Positions 25,429 through 35,400 of a stretch of 64,000 bases of DNA are shown here, piece after piece (the first letter of the stretch is position 1; every line of letters starts with the position of its first letter). The position numbers were made by a program, and so were the translations under genes. The notes beneath the pieces were generated by a model, which saw only the letters and a program-made list of their open reading frames with translations, was not told the origin of the DNA and did not search any database. The stretch covers positions 14,238,802 to 14,302,801 of the forward strand of contig NC_045148.1 of NCBI RefSeq assembly GCF_008831285.2. Reading direction: 5' to 3'. This stretch comes from Nymphaea colorata. Its lineage: Eukaryota; Streptophyta; Magnoliopsida; Nymphaeales; Nymphaeaceae.

Positions 25429-26522
25429 GATGAAGACTACTGGCCGTTGATGCCCGCATCGCCATCATATGGAAAGGGAAGGGATCCATGGCTAAAATGT
25501 GAAGGATTGTCGAGAGTCTATTAGAAAGGAAAGGAAGGGAAAGGGAGGGATTGATTGGTTGGCTAATTAGAAAGGAGAGAAAGGAAGGGAAAGAGAGAAA
25601 GCCTGTTTGGATGGGAGGGGAGGGAAAGGAAAGGAAAGGATTGTATAGTGTAAATTCAATTCCTCCCAAATCGAACGGATTGGGAGGGAAAGGAAAGGGA
25701 GTAAGTACAAAAATGTTGACTGCCCACAATACCCCTCCACGTTTTTCCTTCCAACCTTTTGACTATTGAGGGTATTATTATAAATTGTATCGTTTCCTTT
25801 CCATTCCATTCACTTTTATCCAAACAAGCTTTTATAATCACCTCTTTCCATTCCATTCTATTCCCTTCCCTTTCTCTTCCCTTCCCTTCCCTTCCTTTTC
25901 CATTCCTTTCCCTCCCTTTCCCTCCATCCCTTTCCCTCCCTTTCCCTCCAACCAAACAGGGCGTAAGGCTCAAGAATCTCTCAGTGAGTACTGGTATACT
26001 TATGATTCTGAATTTCTTTTACTTCTAATTCTAAAACCATCATAAGCGGCTTTGAAAAGAGTAAGGGTGTTCTGTTGAGCGCCAACGATTTAAATCCACA
26101 GAGCGGCAAGAGACCCACACCAAAATTCATGATTTATCAAACGAAACATGAACGTAATTAAGTAGCAATGACTAGCATCAGGAGCATATGCAACAACATA
26201 TTCAAGTTTTACTAGCTCTAATATTTCACAGAGCTTGTAATCTTGTGGAGATGAAAGGCCCTGATATGTTGCTGTTCTTGAACAACAGGCCAAAATGGCA
26301 CGATTGATGGACAGGGCCATGAATTCCCCGTTCATGTATGGTGGCAAAAACTTCTGAATCATCATCATCAACCGACAACATAAGGATCTCAAATATCACT
26401 CTGCAAAATTCGCCTTTTTGGACTCTGCACCCCTTTGACTGCAAGAACGTAAACATCTCAGGGGTCACAATTTTGGCTCCTGTACACGATGCAGCATCCA
26501 ACACGGATGGGATCAATCCAGG
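25429..26522 (+). pseudogene. polygalacturonase (GH28) pseudogene fragment
   Basis: Two separated exon remnants match glycoside hydrolase 28 proteins. The first (25429 to about 25482), preceded by a good TTGTTGCAG acceptor, reads DEDYWPLMPASPSYGKGRD. The second (26289-26522, preceded by ACAACAG) reads QNGTIDGQG. It then shifts frame after an insertion of about 15 bases and a missing TRPHLVE-type segment. It continues in the +1338 frame with NSPFWTLHPFDCKNVNISG and NTDGIN, followed by a possible donor GTAAGC. The catalytic GDDC and GHG motifs are not found downstream. It is frameshifted and truncated at both ends, so non-functional. A TIR element occupies the space between the two remnants. 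Confidence 0.8.
25601..25962. mobile_element. MITE-like element with GTTTGG terminal inverted repeats
   Basis: The left end GCCTGTTTGGATGGGAGGG and the reversed right end GCCCTGTTTGGTTGGAGGG form terminal inverted repeats, followed on each side by GGAAAGG-type tracts. An inner copy of the right end (reversed GCTTGTTTGGATAAAAG, near 25825-25840) suggests nesting or two partial elements. No target duplication could be matched, so the superfamily is open. The interior is purine-rich on one arm and pyrimidine-rich on the other, and non-coding. Confidence 0.65.
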
Positions 26523-28320
26523 GTAAGCATTTGCATATCTTGTCGCTCACGAGTTTCTCATTACCAAAATAAAACATCACTTGCGAATGCTTGTTCGATG
26601 TGTTGAAACATCACCATAAGTTTCTTGCGGTACATTCAGAATTTGAATGTTTGTGTTGGTGCATGGAACTTGATCCATACTAGACACTCTTATGTAAGGA
26701 TATTTATGTCAGTTTATACAAATACGAGTTTTGCCCTAATCCTTATGTTGAGAGGAGAACCACAGTTTTCTGTCTTCTTTTTTGAGTGTCTGTGTTCATC
26801 TGTGTATGTATGAATAATAAAGATTTGTGTGATCGTAGATGTAAGAGATTATTGCTCCAAACCACGTGAATCATTGTCTTTTTTCTTGTTGCTTCTAACC
26901 CTTTTTTTAAAGTGAATGAAAAGAATTGTTGTTTGTTCCTTTAACAGTTTGCTGCCAATTTGACTATGTTCCCTGGTTGGCTTTTCAGTTGGGCAATTGT
27001 CTATATTATCTGAGATATATAAATTAAGGTTACTATTGTGGTGAACCAAATCCCATGGTAATAGATATCCCATGGTAATAGATGTCATTGTCTTTTACTG
27101 GAGAAACAGCTGATACAATCTGGTTGTTTGTGGAATTCTTAATTGTTTTGAACTACTTCGCTTCAAAATCAATGGATGAATCTTCCTGTTTTAATAGTTT
27201 TTAGACAATAATACGTGGAGCTCCACAATGAGATGCACACTAGCATCTTCAATTTCCATTTTTGAACCCGTCAGAGTGCAAATTTAAGCACAAAATGTGA
27301 AAGTAAGGTTTCTTTTAACTGGGACCGTTTCCTGTTGGATTTCGGGTTTGGCCCGAGGACTCGAACTCAAAACTTGCAGACCGACGCTTTAATCAAATCG
27401 AACTAAGCGGATTCGGTTTCCGATCGATAATCGGGTAAAAGTTCTATGAGGGGATGTCATGTTTGGGATGTCAACGGATCGGATACATCTTTAACCATAT
27501 CCGCTTTTTCGGATATTTATATATTTAGATTCGAATAAAGCAAAGTCATATCCGAATCCGAATCCAAAATTCGATTTTACAATCCGAATCCGATTTTTAT
27601 ATTTATATCTGAATCCAAATTCGAATTTTGAACCGGATTTTGCCATTTTTCAAGTATTAGATAGAGGATATTTGTCTAAAAATGAGTCCGATCTGAATTC
27701 GTATCCGATCCGAATTCGTATTCGATCCGAATCCGTATCCGATCCGGTATTCATGTATATCCGAATCCGAATCCAATCGAATGTCATTTATTAAATCCGA
27801 ATCGATCCGATTTCTTAATTGAATATTAAATTTTTATCCATATCCGATTTTTTCGAATCGAATCGATCGGATATCCGATATCCGTATGTCCGACGGGCTC
27901 CGTTCCATCGACGCCTTATCACGTGAGGCCGTGAGTGGGACTTCCTGCCGCGACACGGAATGGGCTACGAGCTTCTGGAACTCTCCATTAGCCAGTTATC
28001 AAATTTGCCCTTCACCGGATCACCTAATGGCATGACGACGCTGGGAGGAAGAGGAATAATTTGTTGCTCCATTTGAGTGGCGACGGGCATTACGGGAATT
28101 CAACACCGGCGACGGTGCTAATAAAGGGCGGATGCTGGTACAGTGAAGCGAGGGGTTTTAGGTTTTATCTTTCTGGTCGTCCTCTTCGTTGTTGCTTCTT
28201 CACTCCGCATTCGCGCTCTCTATCTCTGGTTCGTTTCTCTGCCCTAATTCTCGTTTCTTTGGCTTTTGCTTCTGTCCCTAACACTGTCTCTGTCTGTGCA
28301 GATCCTTCTCTCCTTGCGGC
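26523..28320. other. intergenic region and CPN20 promoter
   Basis: No gene is recognised. From 26.5 to 27.4 kb the sequence is AT-rich with no clear structure. A GGATAT/TCCGAATCC repeat occupies about 27.47-27.89 kb. The CPN20 leader probably begins after about 28.1 kb, where CT-rich sequence leads to the start codon. No clear TATA box was seen. Confidence 0.6.
27470..27893. repeat. degenerate GGATAT / TCCGAATCC repeat element
   Basis: The stretch is built of variants of ATCCGAATCCGA, CGGATATC and GAATCGATCCGAT on both strands. The left end (GGATGTCAACGGATCGGATA) and the reversed right end (GGACATACGGATATCGGATA) are similar, suggesting an inverted-repeat element. No target duplication was found. 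Related but more decayed sequence occurs near 8.9-9.1, 39.9-40.1, 50.2 and 62.1-62.4 kb, so this is a dispersed family. Confidence 0.65.
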
Positions 28321-31300
28321 ATGGCTAGCATCCGGTTCGGTGCTTCCTCTGCTACCCTGTCGTCCTTCGAAGGTCTGAGGCCGTCGGAGATTAGGGTTGC
28401 GTCTCTCAGCCCTAGCAGTGTAGGTCTCGCAAAGCGCTCATTCAGAGGGCTCGCTGTGAGGGCCGCGACCGTTGTTGCGCCTAAGGTATGGAAGGTTTGG
28501 TTTTTCTGGCGTTCAAATTGCTGAAAATTGAGGTTTCTGGTGTCTTCATTTGCTGATGCTTCTCATGACATTGTACGGTTGTCGATGGCTGATTATGTAG
28601 TGGAATTTGTTTGACGAAGACTTTTTTTTAGTTTGTGCGATGTACGTTTTTAGTTTCTACTAGCCCCTGTTAGAATTGTTTGAAACTGTTGGTTGGTGAA
28701 TGAGAAGTTCTGTAATTTTTGCTTCAGACTTTGCTCTTGTTGAAGAGGCATGGGTAACATTCTCGGAGGATTTGAGTTGTTTAAACTTCTTCTGTCCCTT
28801 GTATTGGACTTTGTGTTCTACACCCCACTGTAAAGGACAAAAAAATTTGGTCTGTCGGTGTGGGTTGCATTTACTTTACTAGGAAGGCTGGTCTGCGGGG
28901 TGTATCTTTTGTATACATTATTCCGACTGGTTAGCTGTATGTGATATCTAACGTTACTTTTATCTGGTGAATCTTCATTATCTGGTTTGAGAAGATACGG
29001 ATTTTACTTGTGATTGTTATGTTTCTCTTTACTATGTGTGCCTTATTTTCTTGAGTTATTGGCTGCCCTTCAAACTATTGTACAGTCTGTTCCCCTTGAA
29101 CTTCTCAATGCAGCGGTGGAGGAGTGCTTTTTATTTCTTAAAAATTTGATGCACATGTCTTCAACATGTATTTGTAGAAAATGTGCTTCTAGCTTTTTAC
29201 TGATCATGTCAGTGGTAGGTGGTTGCTTGCTTCCTCAACCTTCACTGCTGATATCAAGTTTCTACTTGCAATTGATTTCTTTTTTGCAAATTTTTTTATG
29301 CTGTTAGCTTCTCTATCTACCAGCCATTTTGAGTCTTATTGTTGTTGTTCTTTGGTAAGGTCATATTTTCTTGCACGTTATGGTTTCTTACATTCCTATT
29401 CTGTACGTTTTCCCTTTAGAAGCATGTCTCTCAACCTCTCCCTTTGTACGGATGTATTGCTTTTCTAGTCCCTGTGATTCCTGTTATTGTTTGCTTTCCC
29501 ATTGTAGTTTGCTCTTGCAATTTGTATGGGTGCTCTGCTCTGAGCTTTATGATTTGGTCATGAATTGGTTTATCACTTTAGTGTGATGGTTAGGCTTGTT
29601 CTCATTGTTTGATGTATGGCTATTATTTTATTGAAAGTTTTGATATTCCATGTAATTTACTTGAATTGTTGTGCTTTAACAGTATACCAGTGTCAAGCCA
29701 TTGGGTGATCGTGTCCTTGTCAAAATCAAGGCTGTGGAAGAGAAGACGGTTGGTGGTATCCTTCTCCCCTCTACTGCCCAGACCAAGCCTCAAGGGGGCG
29801 AGGTTGTGGCTGTTGGCGAGGGCAGAACTGTTGGCAAGAACAAAATTGAAGTTGGAATTCAGGTATTAGCCACAGTTGTGGTGCTCTCTCTCCCCCTCTG
29901 TCTGTGTGTGTGTTTTCCTTTTGTGCACCGACTACAAGGAGATTTAGTATCTCAAAGGAAAATATTGTTCTTTGCATGCTTGCATCTTTTTACTTGATGA
30001 AGACTGTGCTTGGATCCTCCAGGAGCATGATGTTAATCTGTTCTTTTGGTTGAAGATTTCTTTTTTCTTAATCTTTGCAAAAGTGAGTCGAAATGGTGCT
30101 TTGAGGTTCCAACATTGATATAAGGACATTTGTTTCAAATCGTGACTTGCTGAAGGTTCTGACTTCTGACGGTTAATCTTTGTAATTTGGAACATAGTAG
30201 CATTTTGAATCTAGTGGAATACCACATCGTAAAAGAGCTTTAGAAGCTTCCTTACCAGTGGGACTTGGACCCGCTTGAGGATTCTGAGGAAAATGGTGAC
30301 TCAAGTTTTGGTCAGAATAATTTATATGGTAGTTCAGTAACCTAACAGGATTAGGTTCTTCTGATAGTGGAAGTGCCATAAGGCTTTTAGCACGTTTTCC
30401 TGCCGTGAGTTTATCACAAGGTGAAGATGATTGTTAGACTGGTGTGGTTTTTAACAAAAGTTTTACCGTTGCTTCATATGCTACAGGATACCTGGAGCAT
30501 GTGCAATCTGTCATGTACATTCGACAAGGATCTTCTGCACAAAAAATTTTGGAAGTGTTGGAAAATTTGAATTAGTTGATATGATGTTGGGAAGTGAGAG
30601 CTTATAGAAGTTTGGTTCATTGGTAATGATAATCAAATGGCTTCTAGCTTGCAATCTCATCAGATATCTCAACTGTTAAAGAAGAACTAAAAGTGATGTA
30701 CAGTCTACTAATTTAGTTTATTTAAAACTTTGTGCAAGAATACGAGTTTGAAGTTTGAACCTGTATAATTTAAAATGCCGTGCGTGTATTTAAGAGGAGG
30801 TCTTTTTTTTTTCTCCTTTTTGGCTAAATAATCTTTGTACTTGTTAATACGAACCTATGCTACTTTGACCTAAAATTTATGATAGGCGATTAATAGTTTA
30901 TTTCGCTTCTGATAATTTATACTAAAGAGCTGCTATATAATGTGGTCCAACTACCAAGCAGCTGCAAGTTCTGTTAGGTGAAGGATAGGTTACTTTGATT
31001 TTGGTTACTACTTCCTCTACTATGTTACTATGTGGCGTTGATTGACACGCATTCATGTAATGAGTAGATAATAGCCTAATATACATGTTCCAGTGCTAAT
31101 TGTTGCCTTCTTCTTTTGGAATAGGCTGGCGCGCAAGTTGTATACTCCAAGTACGCTGGCACTGAGATTGAGTTTAATGGAACCAATCACCTTTTGTTGA
31201 AGGAGGACGACATTGTGGGCATTCTTGAGACCGATGAGATAAAGGATCTCAAACCTCTCAATGACCGTGTCTTGATCAAGGTTAGCCCTTTCTTACATTC

Positions 31301-32032
31301 ATCATACGAAAAAATTGGAAAATGCAAGAATTAAATCACGCTTGGACCCCAAGGCCAGCTAATTTAGGACAATCCTCAAACCCAAAAGAACCGAACTCTT
31401 GTCATATTCTCTGTATAGTCAACTTTATCTATTTTTTGGTCGAAGAGGGAAGAGGACTCATGTTCTTATTCTATTGTCGCAATTTTTTGAATTCAGACAT
31501 GTTAGAGAACCTTTGCCTGCCCTTTACCGGTCCCTTACCATATTTCTCCCCTGCAAGCGTGTCACCCGTATAGGCGTGGCTTCTATAGCCAATGGACACG
31601 AATTATGATGTGTTGAGGAACTAGACGAATGCTGAAGCCTGTATCTTGTCATATAGGTCGCACAAGCAGAGGAGAAAACAGCTGGAGGCTTGCTGTTAAC
31701 CGAGGCAACCAAGGAGAAGCCTTCAATTGGCACGGTGGGTTAAGCTTATCCTATTGTACTAATCACGTCTTTGAACGTTAGAAGGCTCCATTTTTCTTGC
31801 TTTCGTTGTCTCTTTTCTGTATCTCCCGAGGAATTAAAGCTGCTGTTGATGCACACAGGTCGTGGCCGTCGGACCGGGACCTTTGGATGAAGAAGGTAGC
31901 CGGAAGCCGTTGTCAGTCACTCCTGGGAACACCGTTCTCTATTCTAAATACGCAGGGAACGACTTCAAGGGCAGTGATGGCACGGAGTACATTACTCTAA
32001 GAGCGTCCGACGTCATGGCCGTTCTATCTTGA
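28321..32032 (+). CDS. CPN20: chloroplast 20-kDa co-chaperonin (Cpn20)
   Basis: Chloroplast GroES-type co-chaperonin that caps Cpn60 during folding of stromal proteins such as Rubisco. Exons: 28321-28485, 29683-29862, 31125-31280, 31657-31734, 31859-32032. All junctions are GT-AG in phase 0, giving 250 aa against 253 in Arabidopsis. The first exon is a Ser/Arg-rich transit peptide ending near [10 protein letters not shown]. Two fused GroES-like domains follow, the first at about 58-150 ([11 protein letters not shown], mobile loop [12 protein letters not shown]) and the second at about 155-249 ([11 protein letters not shown], loop [10 protein letters not shown]). The double domain is diagnostic of plastid Cpn20 and differs from single-domain mitochondrial Cpn10. 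Introns 1 and 2 each exceed 1.1 kb. Start choice rests on ATGGC context and the transit-peptide composition. Confidence 0.97.
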
Positions 32033-32194
32033 GCCTGCAACTTAATAAGGCTTTTTCCCAATTTCTTTGTGATTTTCATCGAGGGTAGAAGAAGTTGGGG
32101 GTCAAGGAAGGTACAACATAAAGATGTACGAGGGTTATTGAGTGACATCCTGTTTCTATCAATTGCTAATGCGGCTTTTTCTACTTACCTTTCC

Positions 32195-32348
32195 TTTTTT
32201 TTTCTCTCCTAATATTATGGCATGTTTCCGGGGAGACTCTACTTTCTCCTAATGCTTCTTTTGCACCAGTGGACTCTCATGGGGATCGAACCACGCTGCT
32301 TGCCTACCAGCTGTAGATTGCTCCCACTCGGCCGGTGACCCCATGTCT
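32195..32348 (-). mobile_element. candidate tRNA-derived SINE
   Basis: On the minus strand a consensus B box GGTTCGATCCC (complement of 32282-32292) lies about 41 bases after an A-box-like GGCCGAGTGGG. The body then runs about 90 bases to an A-rich tail (complement of about 32195-32205). Imperfect short repeats flank it (AGAAAGGCTA before and GGAAAGGTAA after), which could be a decayed target duplication. It does not fold as a complete tRNA by eye, so a SINE is more likely than a tRNA gene. Confidence 0.45.
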
Positions 32349-33282
32349 AGCCTTTCTGCTTCTTTGTGTAGTCATGGTTTCAGGCTGCACGGCCCTGGAT
32401 CATTTGTTTCCGTGATGACGTGTAACTGCACAAGTGTGGTGTATCTTATGCTAGGCCTTTCCGGAAACATTTCTCAGGGAACCGTAGGAGCAAGACACAC
32501 ATGCGTGTCTTGATTCTTATGAACTTGAAAACTTCTAGAACAGATCGAAGTGTCAACTATTGCATGCTTTAGAGGAATGCCATGAAGTTTGCCAGCAAAG
32601 CAACTTTTGCAAAACCTTATTGACTAAATAACTTTATTTGAATTTAAGGTGGGCGGACACCAGGCCTTACAAGGATGATAAGATCATGGGAAAACTTGTA
32701 ACACAAGCATCCTTAACTCCATGTCCCTCAAATTTCTCTTACCATCTGTGTTGTGGGAAGCGCATGGGATATTGATTAAGATTAAATATCATGTTCTTTT
32801 CCAAGTGGTACGCTTATGTAAATTGATCTGGATCAGGCAGTTTTTATAGCCCTGCGCCTCCCTAAGGTTTTGATGAGTAGCAACAATAACGGTCCAAGTT
32901 GAGTTCCATGATCAACCCTAAACAGTCGTAAGACACAACCCGAATAGCTCAGCCTACTGGAAACAGCTGCTACGATTTGATCCAGAAAAGCGGCTGCTCA
33001 AACCTCGGGCTTTCTCTAGACCCTCTTCCGGTGGTAGATAGGAAGCCCTAGTCAAATTGATGCCTAGAAAGTTTACGTTTTACCTGAAGCCATGCAGCCA
33101 ACATGACTTCGACCTAATAACTAGAAAGCTTTTGTTCTTTTTTGGGTTTTCATCTCTTCTTCATCTAACAAGGCAGGTTATTCTGTCGGTTTTTAAACAG
33201 TGTTTGAATGACAGGCCAAGACCTTTGGAGTCAAAATTTGGTTTTGCTTTCAACAACTACGTTTTTGAAGTGTTTGGGTGTC

Positions 33283-33333
33283 ATCAAAACTGGGTTAGAA
33301 TCAAAACTGGGCTAGAATCAAAACTGGGTTAGA
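33283..33333. repeat. three 17-bp tandem units
   Basis: ATCAAAACTGGGTTAGA occurs three times head to tail, with the middle copy carrying a single T-to-C change. The surrounding 33.2-33.4 kb contains further scattered AAAACT and TTTTGG variants. Confidence 0.9.
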
Positions 33334-33918
33334 AGAAAACTCAGTTTTGACAAAACTTGGTTTTGTAAAACGGTGTGAAAAGGCTTGGTCATCTTATTCA
33401 AAAACTAGGCTTTGAGAGCATCACCGAGACAAAAGGCAAGGTTTTTTATAGCTCATTAAAAAACTTTTCATAAAACGAAGTTGTCATAAAATTGCGTTAG
33501 ATGAGAGTGTCATCTTAAGCTTGAAACTTTTGTCCGTCGGAGCTTCTCTGCTGTCAACTAAAGGACCAATGATTATAATTGCAAAGTACTTGCTCACAAG
33601 CTTGCTGATAAATGCTCGCGTGATTTTTTCAATCCATTCTGACTGCAAACGAAATAAATATAAGGAAAGTGTACGTATGAAATATCAGCATGCATATTTA
33701 GAGCCAATATATGAAATAAGCAAAATCTTACTAAACATAATCAGGCTCACTGCCGTCAGCACCGGAATGACCTACCGTTATTTCCGATTTCATTCAGCAT
33801 CACGGTTCTTGAAGGTTATATCGGCCGACCGAATGTCGTGATTTACACGATTTGCCTTCATCTAGCATTTCTTAACGAGTGGTAGAGTAGTGCTTCTGGG
33901 AGCACAAGCCCGTCCGCC

Positions 33919-35400
33919 ATGTTAGCTGCTTCCAGGAACCTCATCGCCCACCACTTCACCCCTCTCTCTCTTGGCAAAACCCCCAAATCCCACTACTTTT
34001 TCAGGCCCGTTCGCTCCTCCAGATACTTCAGAATCGTTCAGTCCCAAACCCAACCAGTTCGGACCTCAAGCACCGCGCGAGTACCCAGCAGGAACCCCAA
34101 TGTTATTGATATACTTGAAGAAAGAGGCCTCCTTGAATCCGTTACAAGCCAGGAAATCAGGTCAGCTTCCTCTAATCCCTCTCTCAATCCTCTGAGAGTG
34201 TATTGTGGTTTCGACCCAACTGCAGAAAGTCTGCATCTGGGGAATTTGATTGGTATTATTGTTCTGTCATGGTTTCATAAATGTGGGCATAAGGTTGTTG
34301 CCTTAATTGGGGGTGCTACTGGAAGAGTCGGTGACCCTTCTGGTAAGAGCGTGGAAAGACCCGACCTTGACGAAGAAACTCTTGCGAAAAACGTTCTAGG
34401 AATACAAAAAACCCTGGATACAATCTTCAGTAGGGGGCAGGATTTGAATTTGCACGTGGGTAGCGGAGGTGCTGTCACGATATTGAACAATTATGATTGG
34501 TGGAAGGATTTTAAGCTCCTGGATTTCCTCCGGGAGGTCGGGAAATTCGCAAGAGTAGGGACGATGATAGCTAAGGAAAGTGTGAAGAAGCGGTTGAATT
34601 CAGATGAAGGAATGAGCTATACTGAATTAACTTATCAGTTGTTGCAAGGGTATGATTTCCTTCACCTGTTTAAGAATGAGGGAGTGAAAGTTCAGATTGG
34701 TGGGAGCGACCAATGGGGGAACATCACTGCTGGTACTGAATTGATAAGAAAGATTCTGCAGATTGATGGTGCATATGGTCTTACATTTCCTCTGCTACTG
34801 AAGAGTGACGGGACCAAGTTTGGGAAGTCAGAGAGCGGGGCAATTTGGTTATCGCCATCGATGCTGTCACCTTACAAATTTTATCAGTATTTTTTCTCGG
34901 TTCCGGATGCTGACGTTGTACGTTTTTTGAAGATTCTGACTTTTTTAAGTATGGAAGAGATTGAGGAATTGGAAGAAGGGATGAAAAAGGACGGCTATGT
35001 GCCCAATTCAGCACAGAGGCGGTTGGCAGAGGAAGTGACTAGATTTGTCCATGGCGATGAGGGATTGTTGGAAGCCCTGAATGCAACAGAGGCATTGAGA
35101 CCTGGAGCCGAGACAAAACTAGACTCAAGGACCATTGAAGATATTGCAGAGGATGTGCCATCATGTGCACTCTCTTACAACGAAGTACTAAATACTTCTC
35201 TTGTTGATGTTTCTGTTTCTTCCGGATTGCTCTCCAGCAAGTCAGCTGCCCGCCGCCTATTGAAACAGGGGGGATTGTACTTGAACAATAGGAGGATCGA
35301 TAGTGAGAATAAGGTGATTGAAGAAGACGATATTGTTGAGGGAAAGGTGATTTTATTGTCAGCTGGCAAGAAGAATAAAATGGTGATAAGGTTATCATAA
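33919..35400 (+). CDS. EMB2768: organellar tyrosyl-tRNA synthetase
   Basis: Class I aminoacyl-tRNA synthetase of bacterial type that charges tRNA-Tyr in chloroplasts and mitochondria. Single exon, 493 aa. Residues 1 to about 55 form a basic, Ser/Arg-rich organellar targeting sequence. The Rossmann core starts at about 92 with VYCGFDPTAESLHLGN (HIGH-type signature HLGN) and continues with IGGATGRVGDPSGK and the tyrosine-binding region with QGYDFLHL and GGSDQWGNI. KFGKS (about 299-303) is the KMSKS-type loop. A C-terminal S4 RNA-binding domain spans about 425-485 (SSKSAARRLLKQGGLYLNN). Length and motif order match the bacterial enzyme plus transit peptide. The Arabidopsis counterpart is, from memory, EMB2768; the symbol is transferred by family only. 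No disabling mutation is seen. Confidence 0.95.
   Translation: MLAASRNLIAHHFTPLSLGKTPKSHYFFRPVRSSRYFRIVQSQTQPVRTSSTARVPSRNPNVIDILEERGLLESVTSQEIRSASSNPSLNPLRVYCGFDPTAESLHLGNLIGIIVLSWFHKCGHKVVALIGGATGRVGDPSGKSVERPDLDEETLAKNVLGIQKTLDTIFSRGQDLNLHVGSGGAVTILNNYDWWKDFKLLDFLREVGKFARVGTMIAKESVKKRLNSDEGMSYTELTYQLLQGYDFLHLFKNEGVKVQIGGSDQWGNITAGTELIRKILQIDGAYGLTFPLLLKSDGTKFGKSESGAIWLSPSMLSPYKFYQYFFSVPDADVVRFLKILTFLSMEEIEELEEGMKKDGYVPNSAQRRLAEEVTRFVHGDEGLLEALNATEALRPGAETKLDSRTIEDIAEDVPSCALSYNEVLNTSLVDVSVSSGLLSSKSAARRLLKQGGLYLNNRRIDSENKVIEEDDIVEGKVILLSAGKKNKMVIRLS

Larger units (their letters stand above)
32033..33918. other. intergenic region between CPN20 and tyrosyl-tRNA synthetase
   Basis: It contains the CPN20 3' UTR, a SINE candidate and a short 17-bp tandem repeat. 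No open frame has recognisable similarity. The synthetase promoter lies in the last few hundred bases without an obvious TATA box. Confidence 0.6.
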
